Below the pieces are notes generated by a model. That model ran no database searches. It worked only from the letters and a program-made list of their open reading frames with translations, and had not been told where the DNA came from. A program made the position numbers and the translations under genes. A stretch of 44,970 nucleotides of DNA from positions 1 through 44,970 of the forward strand of contig QMIW01000030.1 of assembly GCA_024434165.1 (NCBI GenBank), given 5' to 3'. Positions 36,077 to 44,970 of the stretch are shown here, piece by piece (the stretch's first letter is position 1; each line of letters begins with the position of its first letter). This DNA comes from Chloroflexota bacterium (GTDB taxonomy: Bacteria; Chloroflexota; Anaerolineae; Anaerolineales; Villigracilaceae).

Positions 36077-36658
36077 ATGACAACCTCCTACCTCCTCATC
36101 GGTCTCGGCAACCCGGGGCGCGAATATAAAGATACCCGTCACAACATCGGCTTCATGATGATTGACGTTCTCGCCGAGCGGCTGGGCGCGCGCGGGATGA
36201 AATTGCAATCCAAAGCCATCGTCACCTCCGCGATGCACGAAGAGCGGAAACTCATCCTCGCCAAGCCGCAGACCTACATGAATCTGTCGGGTCATTCTGT
36301 GCAGGGCTTGCTGCATTTCTACAAGATTCCGCATTCCCACCTGCTTGTGGCGCACGACGACATGGACATTCCCTTCGGCACGCTCCGCATCCGTCCCACT
36401 GGCGGACCGGGCGGTCAGCGCGGCATGGCGTCCACCATCGAACTGCTCGGCACAAAGGACTTTCCGCGCCTGCGGCTGGGTATCGGTCGTCCGCCCGGGC
36501 GCATGAACCCGAAAGATTACGTCCTGCAAAATTTCTCGAAGGATGAACTGAAAATCCTGCCCGAGGTCCTCTCCCGCGCTGCCGACGCCGCCCTTGAATT
36601 TGTGATGAACGGATTGAACGCGGCGATGAATAAGTACAACGGGGATATTAGGGAATAG
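36077..36658 (+). CDS. pth: Peptidyl-tRNA hydrolase
   Basis: Recycles peptidyl-tRNA by cutting the ester bond. The 193-residue product has LIGLGNPGREY (Asn12), the catalytic TRHNIGF (His22), KPQTYMNLSGHSV and HDDMDIPFG, all expected. The next conserved block, usually GGHNG, reads GPGGQRGM here, so His and Asn are replaced by Gln and Arg. The ATG at 36077 follows directly on a heptamer array. The gene end also merges into a second array. Confidence 0.95.
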   Translation: MTTSYLLIGLGNPGREYKDTRHNIGFMMIDVLAERLGARGMKLQSKAIVTSAMHEERKLILAKPQTYMNLSGHSVQGLLHFYKIPHSHLLVAHDDMDIPFGTLRIRPTGGPGGQRGMASTIELLGTKDFPRLRLGIGRPPGRMNPKDYVLQNFSKDELKILPEVLSRAADAALEFVMNGLNAAMNKYNGDIRE

Positions 36659-36750
36659 ATTGTGGGGAATAGTGAATGGGTGGAGAGTTTTCCCTATTCA
36701 CCGTTCCCTATCCCCTATTCACTATCCCCTATTCACCGTTCCTATTCACA
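36646..36750. repeat. Heptamer repeat array with foldback, between pth and mfd
   Basis: The right half reads in 7-mers CCCTATT, CACCGTT, CCCTATC, CCCTATT, CACTATC, CCCTATT, CACCGTT, CCTATTC. The left half (GGGAATAG, GGGGAATAGTGAATGGG) is roughly the reverse complement, so the array can fold into a hairpin. It starts at the pth stop and ends six bases before mfd. Confidence 0.85.
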
Positions 36751-36755
36751 AGATT

Positions 36756-39700
36756 ATGCAGCCTCTCCTCTCCAACCTCCGTACCACCCCACCCTACCAG
36801 CGCCTGCTGGGAGATCTGAACGCTCGTAAAGCAGTCGTCGGGCTGGGTTTGCCGCGTTCTGCACGGCTGCCCGTCCTTGCCGCGCTCCATGCGGATGTGA
36901 ATCAGCCCATCCTGCTCATCACCGACCGCGCCGACCATGCGCTCTCGATGTTCGATGAACTGGGGTTTTGGGTCAAGTCGCCGCGCTATTTGTTCGCGGA
37001 ACCGAACCCGCTCTTTTACGAAGATGCCGCCTGGGGTGTGACCACGCGCCGCGAGAGATTGCAAACGCTCACCGCCCTCTCCAATTACCATTTACCATTT
37101 ACCAAAAAACCAGAGACCCCGCCCATCGTTATTACCTCCGTGCGTTCGCTGATGACGCGCACCCTGCCGCGGCGGGATTTTCTCAAAGCGTGTAAAAAAC
37201 TCTCCTTAGGGCAGACCAGCCAGCCCGACGTCCTGATGCGCGAGTGGGTGCGGATCGGCTACCAGCGCGTGAACACCGTCCTCGAGCCGGGTCAATTCTC
37301 GCATCGCGGCGGCATCCTCGATGTCTGGGCGCCGACGGAACTGAATCCCGTGCGCCTGGATTTCTTCGGCGATGAAATTGAAACCATCCGCAGTTTCGAC
37401 CCCGCCACCCAGCGCACGCTCGCAAAACTGGAGACCATTCTTATCACTCCCGCGCGCGAGTTTTTGGTGGACACAACCCAGGCGGATACACCGTGTTCGG
37501 AATTTCATATTCCGCTCCTGCACAAACAACCCGCATCGCTGCTCGATTATCTGCCGCCGAAAACGCTGGCGCTGGTGGACGACCTCAGCCTGATCGAAGC
37601 GATGGCGAACGAGGTGGAGGAGCAGGCGGTCAAGTTTCGGCAGGAGAGCATCGCCGAAGGCACGCTCCCGCCCGATTTCCCCGTGCCGTACATGCCGTGG
37701 TCGGAACTGCACGATGAGCTGCTGGGACAATCCATCCTGGAGTTGGGGTATTCGACCGCAGAACAAAATTTAGAGATTGGAGGATCGGAGGATTCTTTAG
37801 CGTCTTGCTTTGGGCATGATGAAAGATTTGGCGGAAGGCTGAAACCTTTTGTTGAGTACCTCGCCTCCATCGTGGAACGAGGCGAAAGCGTCGTGATTGT
37901 ATCGCGTCAGTCTTCGCGCCTGCGGGAACTCTGGCTTGAGCATCAGGAAGCGGCGGGGATCGAAACCGCTTCAATCGAATTCATCGAAGCCTCGCTCTCC
38001 GAAGGATTCGTCCTCAACCCACAGTCTCCAGTCTCCAATCCTCAATCACCAATTACTGATCACCAACTTCCCCTCCACCTCATCACCGATTCCGAAATCT
38101 TCGGCTGGGAACGCCCGCAGCCGCGCGCACGCCAGCGGCGGGCGGCAGATACGCCCGAGTCGCTCTACGCGGACTTGCAGGCGGGCGATTACGTCGTCCA
38201 TGTGGATCACGGCATCGGACGCTTCGCGGGTCTGACGCGGCGGCTGTTGGAAGGTCACGAGCGGGAATATCTCACCGTGGAGTATGAACGGGGCGACATT
38301 CTCTATGTCCCCGTCCACCAGGCGGACCGCCTCACGCGCTACGTGGGGGCGGATGGCGGCAAACCGTCGCTGGATCATCTCGGCGGGCAGGCGTGGGCAG
38401 AGACCCGCACGCGAGTCAAAGAGGCGGTGCAAAAAGTCGCTGAGGATCTGCTCGACCTGTACGCGCGCCGTCAGGTGGTGGAGGGATTTGCCTTTGCGCC
38501 CGATACCCCGTGGCAAAAGGAACTCGAAGACAGTTTTCCGTACGTGGAAACCGAAGACCAGAAACGCGCGCTGACGGAGATCAAACGCGACATGGAACAC
38601 CCGCGCCCGATGGACCGCCTGCTGTGCGGCGATGTAGGCTACGGCAAAACCGAGGTCGCTTTGCGGGCGGCGTTCAAAGCCGTGATGAGCGGCAAGCAGG
38701 TGGCTGTGCTGGTGCCGACGACCGTCCTGGCGCAGCAGCATTATGAAACCTTCATGCAGCGCCTCGCCGCCTTTCCCATCAAAGTGGAAATGCTCTCGCG
38801 CTTCCGCACCCCGCGCGAGCAGACCGAAATCCTGTTTCAACTTGCCGGCGGCGAAATTGATATCATCGTCGGCACGCACCGCCTCATCTCTTCGGATGTG
38901 CAATTCAAAGACCTGGGCTTGGTGGTCGTTGACGAAGAGCAGCGCTTCGGCGTAACGCACAAGGAGCATCTCAAAAAACTGCGCACCGAAGTGGACGTGC
39001 TGACGCTCACCGCCACGCCGATTCCGCGCACGCTGTACATGGCGTTGACAGGTGTCCGCGACATCTCCAACCTCAATACGCCGCCCGAAGAACGCCTGCC
39101 CATCGTCACCCACGTCGGACCGTATTCGCCGCGTCTGGTGCGTCAAGCCATCCTGCGCGAACTGGAACGCGGCGGGCAGGTCTTCTTCGTTCACAACCGC
39201 GTGCAAACCATCGAGGCGATGAAAACGCATTTGGAGAAACTCGTCCCCGAAGCGCGCATTGACATCGGTCACGGACAGATGCCCGAAGGTCAACTCTCCG
39301 AGGTGATGCACCGCTTCACAGCGGGCGAAATTGACATCCTGCTCTCCACCACCATTATCGAATCAGGCTTGGATATTCCCAACGCCAACACGCTGATCGT
39401 GGATCGCGCCGATACGTTCGGTCTCGCGCAACTTTATCAACTGCGCGGACGAGTCGGGCGTGGAGCGATGCGCGCGTACGCGTACTTCTTCCGCCACAAG
39501 AAACTCACGCCCACGCTCGAAGGTCAGCAGCGGCTCGAAGTCATCGCCGAGAACACACAGCTTGGGGCGGGCTATTCGATTGCGATGCGTGACCTCGAAA
39601 TCCGCGGCGCGGGCGAACTGCTCGGCACGCGCCAGCATGGTTACATCCAAGCCGTCGGCTTTCATCTTTACACAAGAATGCTCGCGGACGCCGTGCGGCG

Positions 39701-40247
39701 GCTGCGTATTTTGGCGAAGGATAACCTCGATATGGATGTTTCATTCATCCCTCATCCTTCATCCCTTCGGCTTCGCTCAGGACAAGCCTTCAGCCTTCCC
39801 TTGTCCATGCCCGTCAACGTGGACCTTCCCCTCGCCGTCGGCATCCCCGCCGATTACATCCCCGACCAGGACTTGCGCCTGCGCCTCTACCGCCGCATCG
39901 CCGACCTGCGCGACGAAACCGAACTCGATGCGCTCGGCTCCGAATTCCGCGACCGCTTCGGTCAACTGCCCGAGATGGTGCAAAACCTGTTTTATCAGAT
40001 GCGCGTCAAACTCCGCGCCGAGAAGGCGGGCTTGTCCTCGGTCAGTTGGGAATCGGGGCAGATCCTGCTCAAATATCCCGCACCAGCCGACGGGTCCGAA
40101 GCGAAGCGCCTGCCCGACTTGCCGAACGGCGTGAGGGGTGGAAAATCCCAATACTGGATCACGTTAGCAAAAGAAGAAGTCTGGACGGCAAAACTGCTGG
40201 AAGTGCTTCACCAACTCAACGGCGCACCATCCCGACCCGAAGCCTGA
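36756..40247 (+). CDS. mfd: Transcription-repair coupling factor Mfd
   Basis: Removes stalled RNA polymerase and recruits UvrA. The 1163-residue product has the UvrB-like N-terminal part, the CarD-like polymerase-interaction domain ([28 protein letters not shown]), the helicase motor (Walker [15 protein letters not shown] near 624-636, [11 protein letters not shown] near 725, [38 protein letters not shown]) and the C-terminal TRCF domain ([19 protein letters not shown]). Low-complexity peptides sit at three places (about 109-116, 422-438, 995-1011), encoded by heptamer arrays and one dispersed 26-mer. The start at 36756 follows the array; the upstream open frame is repeat-derived and has no family similarity. 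Confidence 0.96.
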   Translation: MQPLLSNLRTTPPYQRLLGDLNARKAVVGLGLPRSARLPVLAALHADVNQPILLITDRADHALSMFDELGFWVKSPRYLFAEPNPLFYEDAAWGVTTRRERLQTLTALSNYHLPFTKKPETPPIVITSVRSLMTRTLPRRDFLKACKKLSLGQTSQPDVLMREWVRIGYQRVNTVLEPGQFSHRGGILDVWAPTELNPVRLDFFGDEIETIRSFDPATQRTLAKLETILITPAREFLVDTTQADTPCSEFHIPLLHKQPASLLDYLPPKTLALVDDLSLIEAMANEVEEQAVKFRQESIAEGTLPPDFPVPYMPWSELHDELLGQSILELGYSTAEQNLEIGGSEDSLASCFGHDERFGGRLKPFVEYLASIVERGESVVIVSRQSSRLRELWLEHQEAAGIETASIEFIEASLSEGFVLNPQSPVSNPQSPITDHQLPLHLITDSEIFGWERPQPRARQRRAADTPESLYADLQAGDYVVHVDHGIGRFAGLTRRLLEGHEREYLTVEYERGDILYVPVHQADRLTRYVGADGGKPSLDHLGGQAWAETRTRVKEAVQKVAEDLLDLYARRQVVEGFAFAPDTPWQKELEDSFPYVETEDQKRALTEIKRDMEHPRPMDRLLCGDVGYGKTEVALRAAFKAVMSGKQVAVLVPTTVLAQQHYETFMQRLAAFPIKVEMLSRFRTPREQTEILFQLAGGEIDIIVGTHRLISSDVQFKDLGLVVVDEEQRFGVTHKEHLKKLRTEVDVLTLTATPIPRTLYMALTGVRDISNLNTPPEERLPIVTHVGPYSPRLVRQAILRELERGGQVFFVHNRVQTIEAMKTHLEKLVPEARIDIGHGQMPEGQLSEVMHRFTAGEIDILLSTTIIESGLDIPNANTLIVDRADTFGLAQLYQLRGRVGRGAMRAYAYFFRHKKLTPTLEGQQRLEVIAENTQLGAGYSIAMRDLEIRGAGELLGTRQHGYIQAVGFHLYTRMLADAVRRLRILAKDNLDMDVSFIPHPSSLRLRSGQAFSLPLSMPVNVDLPLAVGIPADYIPDQDLRLRLYRRIADLRDETELDALGSEFRDRFGQLPEMVQNLFYQMRVKLRAEKAGLSSVSWESGQILLKYPAPADGSEAKRLPDLPNGVRGGKSQYWITLAKEEVWTAKLLEVLHQLNGAPSRPEA
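37081..37103. repeat. Heptamer array inside mfd (first)
   Basis: Reads CCAATTA, CCATTTA, CCATTTA, CC within codons for NYHLPFT, a stretch without family conservation. Confidence 0.8.
38022..38070. repeat. Heptamer array inside mfd (second)
   Basis: Seven consecutive 7-mers: CAGTCTC, CAGTCTC, CAATCCT, CAATCAC, CAATTAC, TGATCAC, CAACTTC. It encodes the peptide [16 protein letters not shown] just before the CarD-like domain. Confidence 0.88.
39740..39788. repeat. Heptamers plus dispersed 26-mer inside mfd (third)
   Basis: TTCATTC, ATCCCTC, ATCCTTC, ATCCCTT is followed by a 26-mer (39763-39788, CCCTTCGGCTTCGCTCAGGA then CAAGCC), a motif well known to me as scattered in many bacterial genomes. 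It encodes [12 protein letters not shown] inserted before the C-terminal TRCF domain. Confidence 0.8.
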
Positions 40248-40269
40248 TTCTGTTTTCTGAAAAATTTTC

Positions 40270-40306
40270 GCCCCGACGAATCCATCCGTCGGGGCGGTTT
40301 GTTTTT
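40270..40306 (+). terminator. Intrinsic terminator of mfd
   Basis: GCCCCGACG and CGTCGGGGC pair around an 8-base loop, followed by GGTTTGTTTTTATT. It abuts the stop of the convergent gene. Confidence 0.88.
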
Positions 40307-42359
40307 ATTGGGTTGAACTGCAATTCAGGTCTTCTTTGAGGCTTTGGATCGTCTCATCCCGTTCCTGCGATTCCGGCGCGGATTCCGCCAGCCTGTCCAT
40401 CGCGCTGCACAGACTGGGCTCAAGCCCGGACGTGACGCGCTTTGCGAACTTCGTCATTTCCCGCACCTGCTCCCAATCGCCTGTGTGACCGAAGCCTTCG
40501 ATGAACGGGATGTACTCGAAGCCGTTATCGGGTCGTTCGCCCGCCGCTTGCGCCTCCTCCCAAAGCAGCGCGATTCTCTCCCATTCCCCGAACTGGCGGG
40601 CAAGGTCCGCTTTTTGGAAGAAGTAACACCATTGCCGGGTGTTCTGTTTTCCGTAAATCTCTTCGGGGATGCCGGCTTCGAGAGCGGGCGATTTGATAAG
40701 CGAAACATCCGAAGCCGCCGCCAGTTTACGCACATCGTCGCTGACGAGGCGCAGGTTCGCGTCCTGCGGCTGGAGAACCCACAGACAGCGTTTCATTTCG
40801 GGGTTGAAATCCACCAATAACATTCGGCTGCTGTTCCCGTTGAACGTCATGCTCAGTTTGACATACTCCAGCGGCGCGCCCGCCAAAAGGTCGTCCACGT
40901 TTGGGTTGGTGTAGTAAAACGGGAAATACCAGTACGGCGGCGTGTTTCCAAAATCCCTTACCTGATAACTGGTGTTGATGGAGAACGAAACGGCGTATTC
41001 GCCCATCATGCCCATGATCTCCTGGTCGGTCAAAATGGACGTGCCGGGTTCGATCTGCGGCGCGCGCCAGAGGAGCTGCTGGGCGAAGCGTTCCTGTTTC
41101 TCCCACGAATATTGGAACTCGCGCGTATTGTCGAGATGGAAGTTGATCGCCAGCGCCAGCAGGAAGGCAAGGAAGATGTTCTTTTTGTTTCTATCGGAGA
41201 TGAAATAATCGGCGAGGAGAAAGGTCAAAAGCGCCGCGCCAAACATCGCCGGAATCCCGAAGCGCGAAGCGGAAAGCAGGTTCTTGCTCTCGACGATGGA
41301 ACGCCCGATGAACCAGATGGGCAGTCCGCCCGTCATCAGGGCGGCAAGCGCGAGAGTGGCTGTTTCCCGCCGCCAGCGCTTTTCGTCCGTCTCGCGCGGA
41401 TGGGGGAGCAGGGCGCGCAGGTAGGTCACTGCCAGCGCAAAACCGACCGCACAGACGAAGATTTTGAATTGGACGAACGGCGAGGAAAGATCCAGCAGGC
41501 TTGCATCGGCTGCCCTGCCCCAGCCGATGGTCAGCACGGAGACGGCATCGGTAATGAAAGCGGTGAAGAGGAAGCCGATTGCCTTAACCGGCTCGCTCAG
41601 CAATTGCGTGAGAATGACCGGCTCGTTGCGCGTCACGCCTTCGGGGTTCTGGTACACCACGACCCGCCAGTAAAAGAACGCGCCGAGCACAAGCAGGTAA
41701 GGCAGCCAGTTCAGGAAGAGACGCGCAAGTTTTTTCGATGGACCCGCTTCGGCGCGGGAGAGTAAAATCCACAGGACGACAACCCGCATCAACTCCAGCC
41801 CTGCGAAGTATTCGCTGGTGAAAAGATGCGCCGCGGCGAGGACCAGGGCAAGTCCCGTGTAAAGCCATTTTCGCGGCGTCGGGTCCTGGAATGCCAGCGT
41901 CATCAAAATGAGCGACGTGTTGAACGCGAGAAATCCAAACCAGTGGTGCGTGGAGCCCACCGCAAACGGTTGCAGCATGAAAAATGGAAAGACGGCAAAC
42001 AGCAGGGAAACGATCACCGCCTCCCTTCTTTGCTCGCGCCACATCAACCGCAGGAACAGCCAGAATGTGACGACGGTTGCGAAACGCATCAGCAGGGCTG
42101 CGATGTGCCACGCCGCCGGGCTGAAACCGAGCAGACGAAACCCAAGCATGTACAGCCAGGCGGCATTTGGGCGGCTGTCGTAGATCAGCATCTCGCGCAG
42201 GCTTTCGATGCCTTTGAGTTTTGCGTAAAATACATAGGGCCAGTCGTCCATGTAAAAGCCGAGGTTGGGGATGAGCAGCCCGAAACTGAGGATGCACAGT
42301 GCGAGGAACGCCGCAGGCGCGCTGGTTTCGTTTTGCAGGAATGATCTGACCTTGTTCAT
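40305..42359 (-). CDS. Polytopic membrane protein, GT-C glycosyltransferase-like
   Basis: A 684-residue protein with about ten membrane segments over residues 15-415, then a soluble C-terminal domain of about 270 residues. Early in the sequence NLGFYMDDWPYVFY has the paired acidic residues in the first external loop seen in GT-C enzymes (PMT/ArnT-like, lipid-phosphate-sugar donors). The soluble part contains QWCYFFQKADLARQFGEWE and helical repeats resembling TPR. A transferase acting on envelope glycans or protein O-glycosylation is plausible; donor and acceptor are unknown. A minus-strand TATAAT (42370-42375) lies 11 bases before the ATG, too close unless the mRNA is nearly leaderless. Confidence 0.75.
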   Translation of the reverse strand: MNKVRSFLQNETSAPAAFLALCILSFGLLIPNLGFYMDDWPYVFYAKLKGIESLREMLIYDSRPNAAWLYMLGFRLLGFSPAAWHIAALLMRFATVVTFWLFLRLMWREQRREAVIVSLLFAVFPFFMLQPFAVGSTHHWFGFLAFNTSLILMTLAFQDPTPRKWLYTGLALVLAAAHLFTSEYFAGLELMRVVVLWILLSRAEAGPSKKLARLFLNWLPYLLVLGAFFYWRVVVYQNPEGVTRNEPVILTQLLSEPVKAIGFLFTAFITDAVSVLTIGWGRAADASLLDLSSPFVQFKIFVCAVGFALAVTYLRALLPHPRETDEKRWRRETATLALAALMTGGLPIWFIGRSIVESKNLLSASRFGIPAMFGAALLTFLLADYFISDRNKKNIFLAFLLALAINFHLDNTREFQYSWEKQERFAQQLLWRAPQIEPGTSILTDQEIMGMMGEYAVSFSINTSYQVRDFGNTPPYWYFPFYYTNPNVDDLLAGAPLEYVKLSMTFNGNSSRMLLVDFNPEMKRCLWVLQPQDANLRLVSDDVRKLAAASDVSLIKSPALEAGIPEEIYGKQNTRQWCYFFQKADLARQFGEWERIALLWEEAQAAGERPDNGFEYIPFIEGFGHTGDWEQVREMTKFAKRVTSGLEPSLCSAMDRLAESAPESQERDETIQSLKEDLNCSSTQ

Positions 42360-42466
42360 ATCGTCCGTGATTATACCCTCGACAAAATCCGCGCCTCCTT
42401 CTGGATTTTTGCCTGTTTCTGTTTCCTGACGATTTTTCCCACGCCTTGAGATGTTGGAGTAAAATA

Positions 42467-42478
42467 GAACACACGTTC
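42467..42478. promoter_or_regulatory. LexA (SOS) box upstream of uvrB
   Basis: GAACACACGTTC fits the Gram-positive-type LexA consensus GAAC-RNRY-GTTC exactly. It ends 24 bases before the uvrB ATG and abuts a possible -10 (TAAAAT, 42460-42465), well placed for repression. Confidence 0.8.
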
Positions 42479-42502
42479 CCTAATTCAGCGAAAAGACAAA
42501 CC

Positions 42503-44542
42503 ATGGAATTCAAACTCAGAGCCCCCTTTCAACCGATGGGCGACCAGCCCGAAGCCATCCGCGGACTTGTGGACGGCGTGAAAAAAGGATACAAGCACCA
42601 GGTTTTGCTCGGAGCGACAGGCACGGGAAAGACCTACACTGTGGCGAGTGTCATTCAGAAATTGCAGAAACCCGCGCTCATCATGGCGCACAACAAGACG
42701 CTGGCGGCGCAGTTGTACGCCGAGTTCAAGGAGTTCTTCCCGGAGAACGCGGTATCTTATTTCGTCTCGTACTACGATTACTATCAGCCGGAGGCGTACG
42801 TCCCCCGCCACGACCTCTTCATCGAAAAGGAGACCGAGATCAACGAAGAGATCGAACGCCTGCGGCTCGCGGCAACGACGGCGCTCATCTCGCGGCGGGA
42901 CGTCATCATCGTCGCTTCGGTCTCGTGTATCTACGGTTTGGGCTCGCCGGAGGAGTTCGGCAAAGGGACGGTTACGCTGCAGGTCGGCGAGATTTACCGC
43001 CGCAACGCCCTGCTCCGTCAATTGATCGAGAGCCAGTACCAGCGCAACGATATGGAACTGCGTCCCGGCACCTTCCGCGTGCGCGGCGATACGCTGGAGA
43101 TCGTCCCTGCATACGAGGAGAAGCGCGGATACAAAATCACTTTCTTCGGCGATGAAGTGGAGCGCATCATGCAGTTCAGCCCGCTCACGGGCGAAATCTT
43201 CGATGAGCCGAAGGAGGTGGCGATCTATCCCGCCAAGCAATACCTGACCGACTCAGACCGCATGAAGGAAGCCGTCGGCAACATCGAAAGGGAACTGGAG
43301 GAGCGCCTGGCGTTGTTCAAAAGCGAAGGCAAACTCCTTGAAGCCCAGCGGTTGGAACAGCGCACCCGCTACGATCTGGAGATGTTGAAGGAAGTGGGCT
43401 ACTGCTCCGGCATCGAGAACTACTCGCGCCACCTCGATGGGCGCGCGCCCGGCACCCATCCCTGGACGCTGATTGACTTCCTGCCGAGCGATTACCTGCT
43501 GGTCATTGACGAGAGTCACATGACTGTGCCGCAAATCCGCGGCATGTACAACGGAGACCGTTCCCGCAAGGAGACGCTGGTGGAGTACGGTTTCCGCCTT
43601 CCATCCGCGTTGGATAACCGCCCGCTCAAGTTCGAGGAATTCGAGCAGGTGATGGGCTCGACCATCTACACTTCCGCCACACCCGGACCGTATGAGATGG
43701 ACCGCGCGGAACAAATCGTCGAGCAGATCATCCGCCCGACGGGTCTGGTGGACCCCGAAGTGGTGGTGCGCCCGGTCAAGGGGCAGGTGGATGACCTGGT
43801 CGCAGAGATCAAGCAAAGGGTGGAAAGAGGCGAGCGCGTCCTCGTTACGACCCTCACCAAGCGTATGGCGGAGGATTTGACGAAATATATGCAGGAGCTG
43901 GGCGTCAAGGTTCAATACCTGCATTCGGAAGTGGAGACGCTGGAGCGCGTCGGAATCCTGCGCGACCTGCGCCTCGGCAATTTCGACGTGCTGGTGGGCA
44001 TCAACCTCCTGCGCGAAGGCTTGGACCTGCCCGAAGTGTCGCTGGTGGCGATTTTGGATGCGGACAAGGAGGGCTTCCTGCGTTCGGATACGGCGTTGAT
44101 TCAGACCATCGGGCGCGCGGCTCGCAATGTGAACGGGCGCGTCATCATGTATGCCGACAAGATGACCGACTCGATGAAGCGCGCGATTGACGAGACCAAC
44201 CGCCGCCGCGCCAAGCAGACGAAGTTCAACGAGGAGAACGGCATCATCCCGTTCAGCATTCACAAGGCGATCCACGACCTGACCGAGGAAGTGGCTTCGA
44301 TGTCGGTGAGCGAGGCGAAGGGCGAGTACCGGGTCAAAGGCGCCGGCGGACTGCCGCGCAATGAACTGCGCCAGATCATCCACGAGATGGAAAAGCAGAT
44401 GAAGGAAGCCGCGAAGAATCTTGAGTTCGAGAAGGCGGCGGCGCTGCGCGACGAGTTGTACGAATTGAAGAGCCTGCTGGCGGAGGATGAAAGCCTGAAG
44501 CCGTGGGAGCGAATCAAGTTGCTTTCCGGCGAGGAAGAGTAG
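42503..44542 (+). CDS. uvrB: Excinuclease ABC subunit B
   Basis: Damage-verifying helicase of nucleotide excision repair. The 679-residue product has Walker A GATGTGKT (37-44), the beta-hairpin [12 protein letters not shown] (about 90-101) that probes damage, DESH as Walker [10 protein letters not shown], the helicase motif [27 protein letters not shown], and the C-terminal UVR motif [18 protein letters not shown] that binds UvrC. The ATG at 42503 gives the usual N terminus [19 protein letters not shown]; an upstream in-frame start at 42446 lies before the LexA box. SOS control is likely. Confidence 0.98.
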   Translation: MEFKLRAPFQPMGDQPEAIRGLVDGVKKGYKHQVLLGATGTGKTYTVASVIQKLQKPALIMAHNKTLAAQLYAEFKEFFPENAVSYFVSYYDYYQPEAYVPRHDLFIEKETEINEEIERLRLAATTALISRRDVIIVASVSCIYGLGSPEEFGKGTVTLQVGEIYRRNALLRQLIESQYQRNDMELRPGTFRVRGDTLEIVPAYEEKRGYKITFFGDEVERIMQFSPLTGEIFDEPKEVAIYPAKQYLTDSDRMKEAVGNIERELEERLALFKSEGKLLEAQRLEQRTRYDLEMLKEVGYCSGIENYSRHLDGRAPGTHPWTLIDFLPSDYLLVIDESHMTVPQIRGMYNGDRSRKETLVEYGFRLPSALDNRPLKFEEFEQVMGSTIYTSATPGPYEMDRAEQIVEQIIRPTGLVDPEVVVRPVKGQVDDLVAEIKQRVERGERVLVTTLTKRMAEDLTKYMQELGVKVQYLHSEVETLERVGILRDLRLGNFDVLVGINLLREGLDLPEVSLVAILDADKEGFLRSDTALIQTIGRAARNVNGRVIMYADKMTDSMKRAIDETNRRRAKQTKFNEENGIIPFSIHKAIHDLTEEVASMSVSEAKGEYRVKGAGGLPRNELRQIIHEMEKQMKEAAKNLEFEKAAALRDELYELKSLLAEDESLKPWERIKLLSGEEE

Positions 44543-44552
44543 CAGGATGATC

Positions 44553-44590
44553 AGACCCTAAAGGTTTCGCAAACCTTTAGGGTCTTTATT
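44553..44590 (+). terminator. Terminator palindrome after uvrB, same family as the one after rpsO
   Basis: AGACCCTAAAGGTTT and AAACCTTTAGGGTCT form a perfect 15-bp stem with a 3-base loop, followed by TTATTT. The arms match those at 1231-1264. Confidence 0.85.
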
Positions 44591-44603
44591 TGAGGAGAAT
44601 ATC

Positions 44604-44870
44604 ATGCAAACAGATCCCGCCTCCCTTGACCCCGAAGAGCGGATGAACAAATTCTATGCGCTCATGTCCGCGGCGCTGGGTGTGTTGAGTCTATGTGTCG
44701 GATTGGCTCCCATTGCCGGGACGGCGCTTGGAATCGCGGGGATCATCCTGGGAATCCTGGGGCGGCGTTCGGAGAGTAAACGCATGGCAACGGCGGGAAT
44801 CGTGCTGTCCATTATCGGGGTGCTGACGGCGATTATTTTTTCGATTTTGCTGTATATGGAAAGATATTAA
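44604..44870 (+). CDS. Small two-segment membrane protein, DUF4190-like
   Basis: An 88-residue protein with a short cytoplasmic N terminus and two hydrophobic hairpin segments. The glycine-rich LGIAGIILGILGRRSESKRMA followed by TAGIVLSIIGVLTAII is the pattern of DUF4190 domain proteins, whose function is unknown. GAGGAG lies 7 bases before the ATG. It is downstream of uvrB, but the terminator between suggests separate transcription. Confidence 0.8.
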   Translation: MQTDPASLDPEERMNKFYALMSAALGVLSLCVGLAPIAGTALGIAGIILGILGRRSESKRMATAGIVLSIIGVLTAIIFSILLYMERY

Positions 44871-44909
44871 CTTAACCCGAGTTGCTGCCTTGGTTTCAAG
44901 AGGCTTCCC

Positions 44910-44968
44910 TCATCCCAAACAAGGTTATATCTTCTGGGATGACTTCCCCCTCTCCCGATGGGAGAGGG
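44910..44968. repeat. Two intergenic palindromes at the window end
   Basis: TCATCCCA/TGGGATGA (44910-44942) and CCCTCTCCC/GGGAGAGGG (44948-44968, perfect 9-bp stem, 3-base loop). The second is of a type common as dispersed repeats. No gene is visible from 44871 to the window end. Confidence 0.6.
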
Positions 44969-44970
44969 CA

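Noticed and set aside
36660-36755. N-terminal extension of Mfd from an upstream in-frame start
   Set aside because: The codons are made of heptamer repeats and the family N terminus begins at 36756.
43253-44383. Minus-strand open frame of 376 codons
   Set aside because: Antisense to uvrB; His- and Val-rich shadow composition.

Overview
The window reads as a chromosomal stretch of a member of the Chloroflexota, most likely class Anaerolineae. This is an inference from gene style: lipoproteins with long Thr/Pro spacers, several sugar ABC operons fed by one MsmX-type ATPase, an NBR1-Ig-like lipoprotein, ABC-2 exporter genes of the DUF990 type, and many small dispersed palindromes and heptamer repeats. 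No rRNA, tRNA, CRISPR array, phage or transposase gene was found. Coding density is high and no gene-free gap exceeds 300 bases.

Layout. 1-4880 (minus strand): rpsO and the 5' part of pnp, preceded by an ABC-2 exporter operon (ATPase, two permeases, DinB-like enzyme). 4937-7064 (plus): two paralogous lipoproteins and a sirtuin, translationally linked. 7084-12125 (minus): a VOC protein and a 1527-residue multi-membrane protein with an internal 603-bp tandem duplication. 12386-26883 (minus): a large carbohydrate island. It holds a ROK repressor with a self-overlapping XylR-like operator, a solute-binding protein, two permeases, an MFS transporter, a Gfo/Idh/MocA oxidoreductase, an MsmX-type ATPase, a MalE/F/G-like maltodextrin transporter, a secreted GH13 lipoprotein and a cytoplasmic GH13 enzyme. 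27062-30107: enolase, an acyltransferase and an NBR1-Ig lipoprotein. 30179-32824: a large secreted beta-helix protein. 33070-35201: pyrG and a Roadblock protein. 35349-40247 (plus): a membrane-anchored protein, pth and mfd. 40305-44870: a GT-C-like membrane protein, uvrB with a Gram-positive-type LexA box, and a small DUF4190-like protein.

How the genes work together. The sugar island forms a logical path: the GH13 lipoprotein outside the cell trims alpha-glucans, MalE/F/G plus the shared ATPase import the oligosaccharides, and the cytoplasmic GH13 enzyme hydrolyses them. The second transporter lacks its own ATPase and probably uses the same one. mfd and uvrB place two nucleotide-excision-repair functions within 8 kb.

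The most unusual signal is a family of degenerate 7-bp repeat arrays concentrated at 33.0-39.8 kb. They fill intergenic gaps and also sit inside the mfd reading frame at three places. Because seven is not a multiple of three, gain or loss of a unit would shift the mfd frame. I did not find a convincing new multi-gene system.
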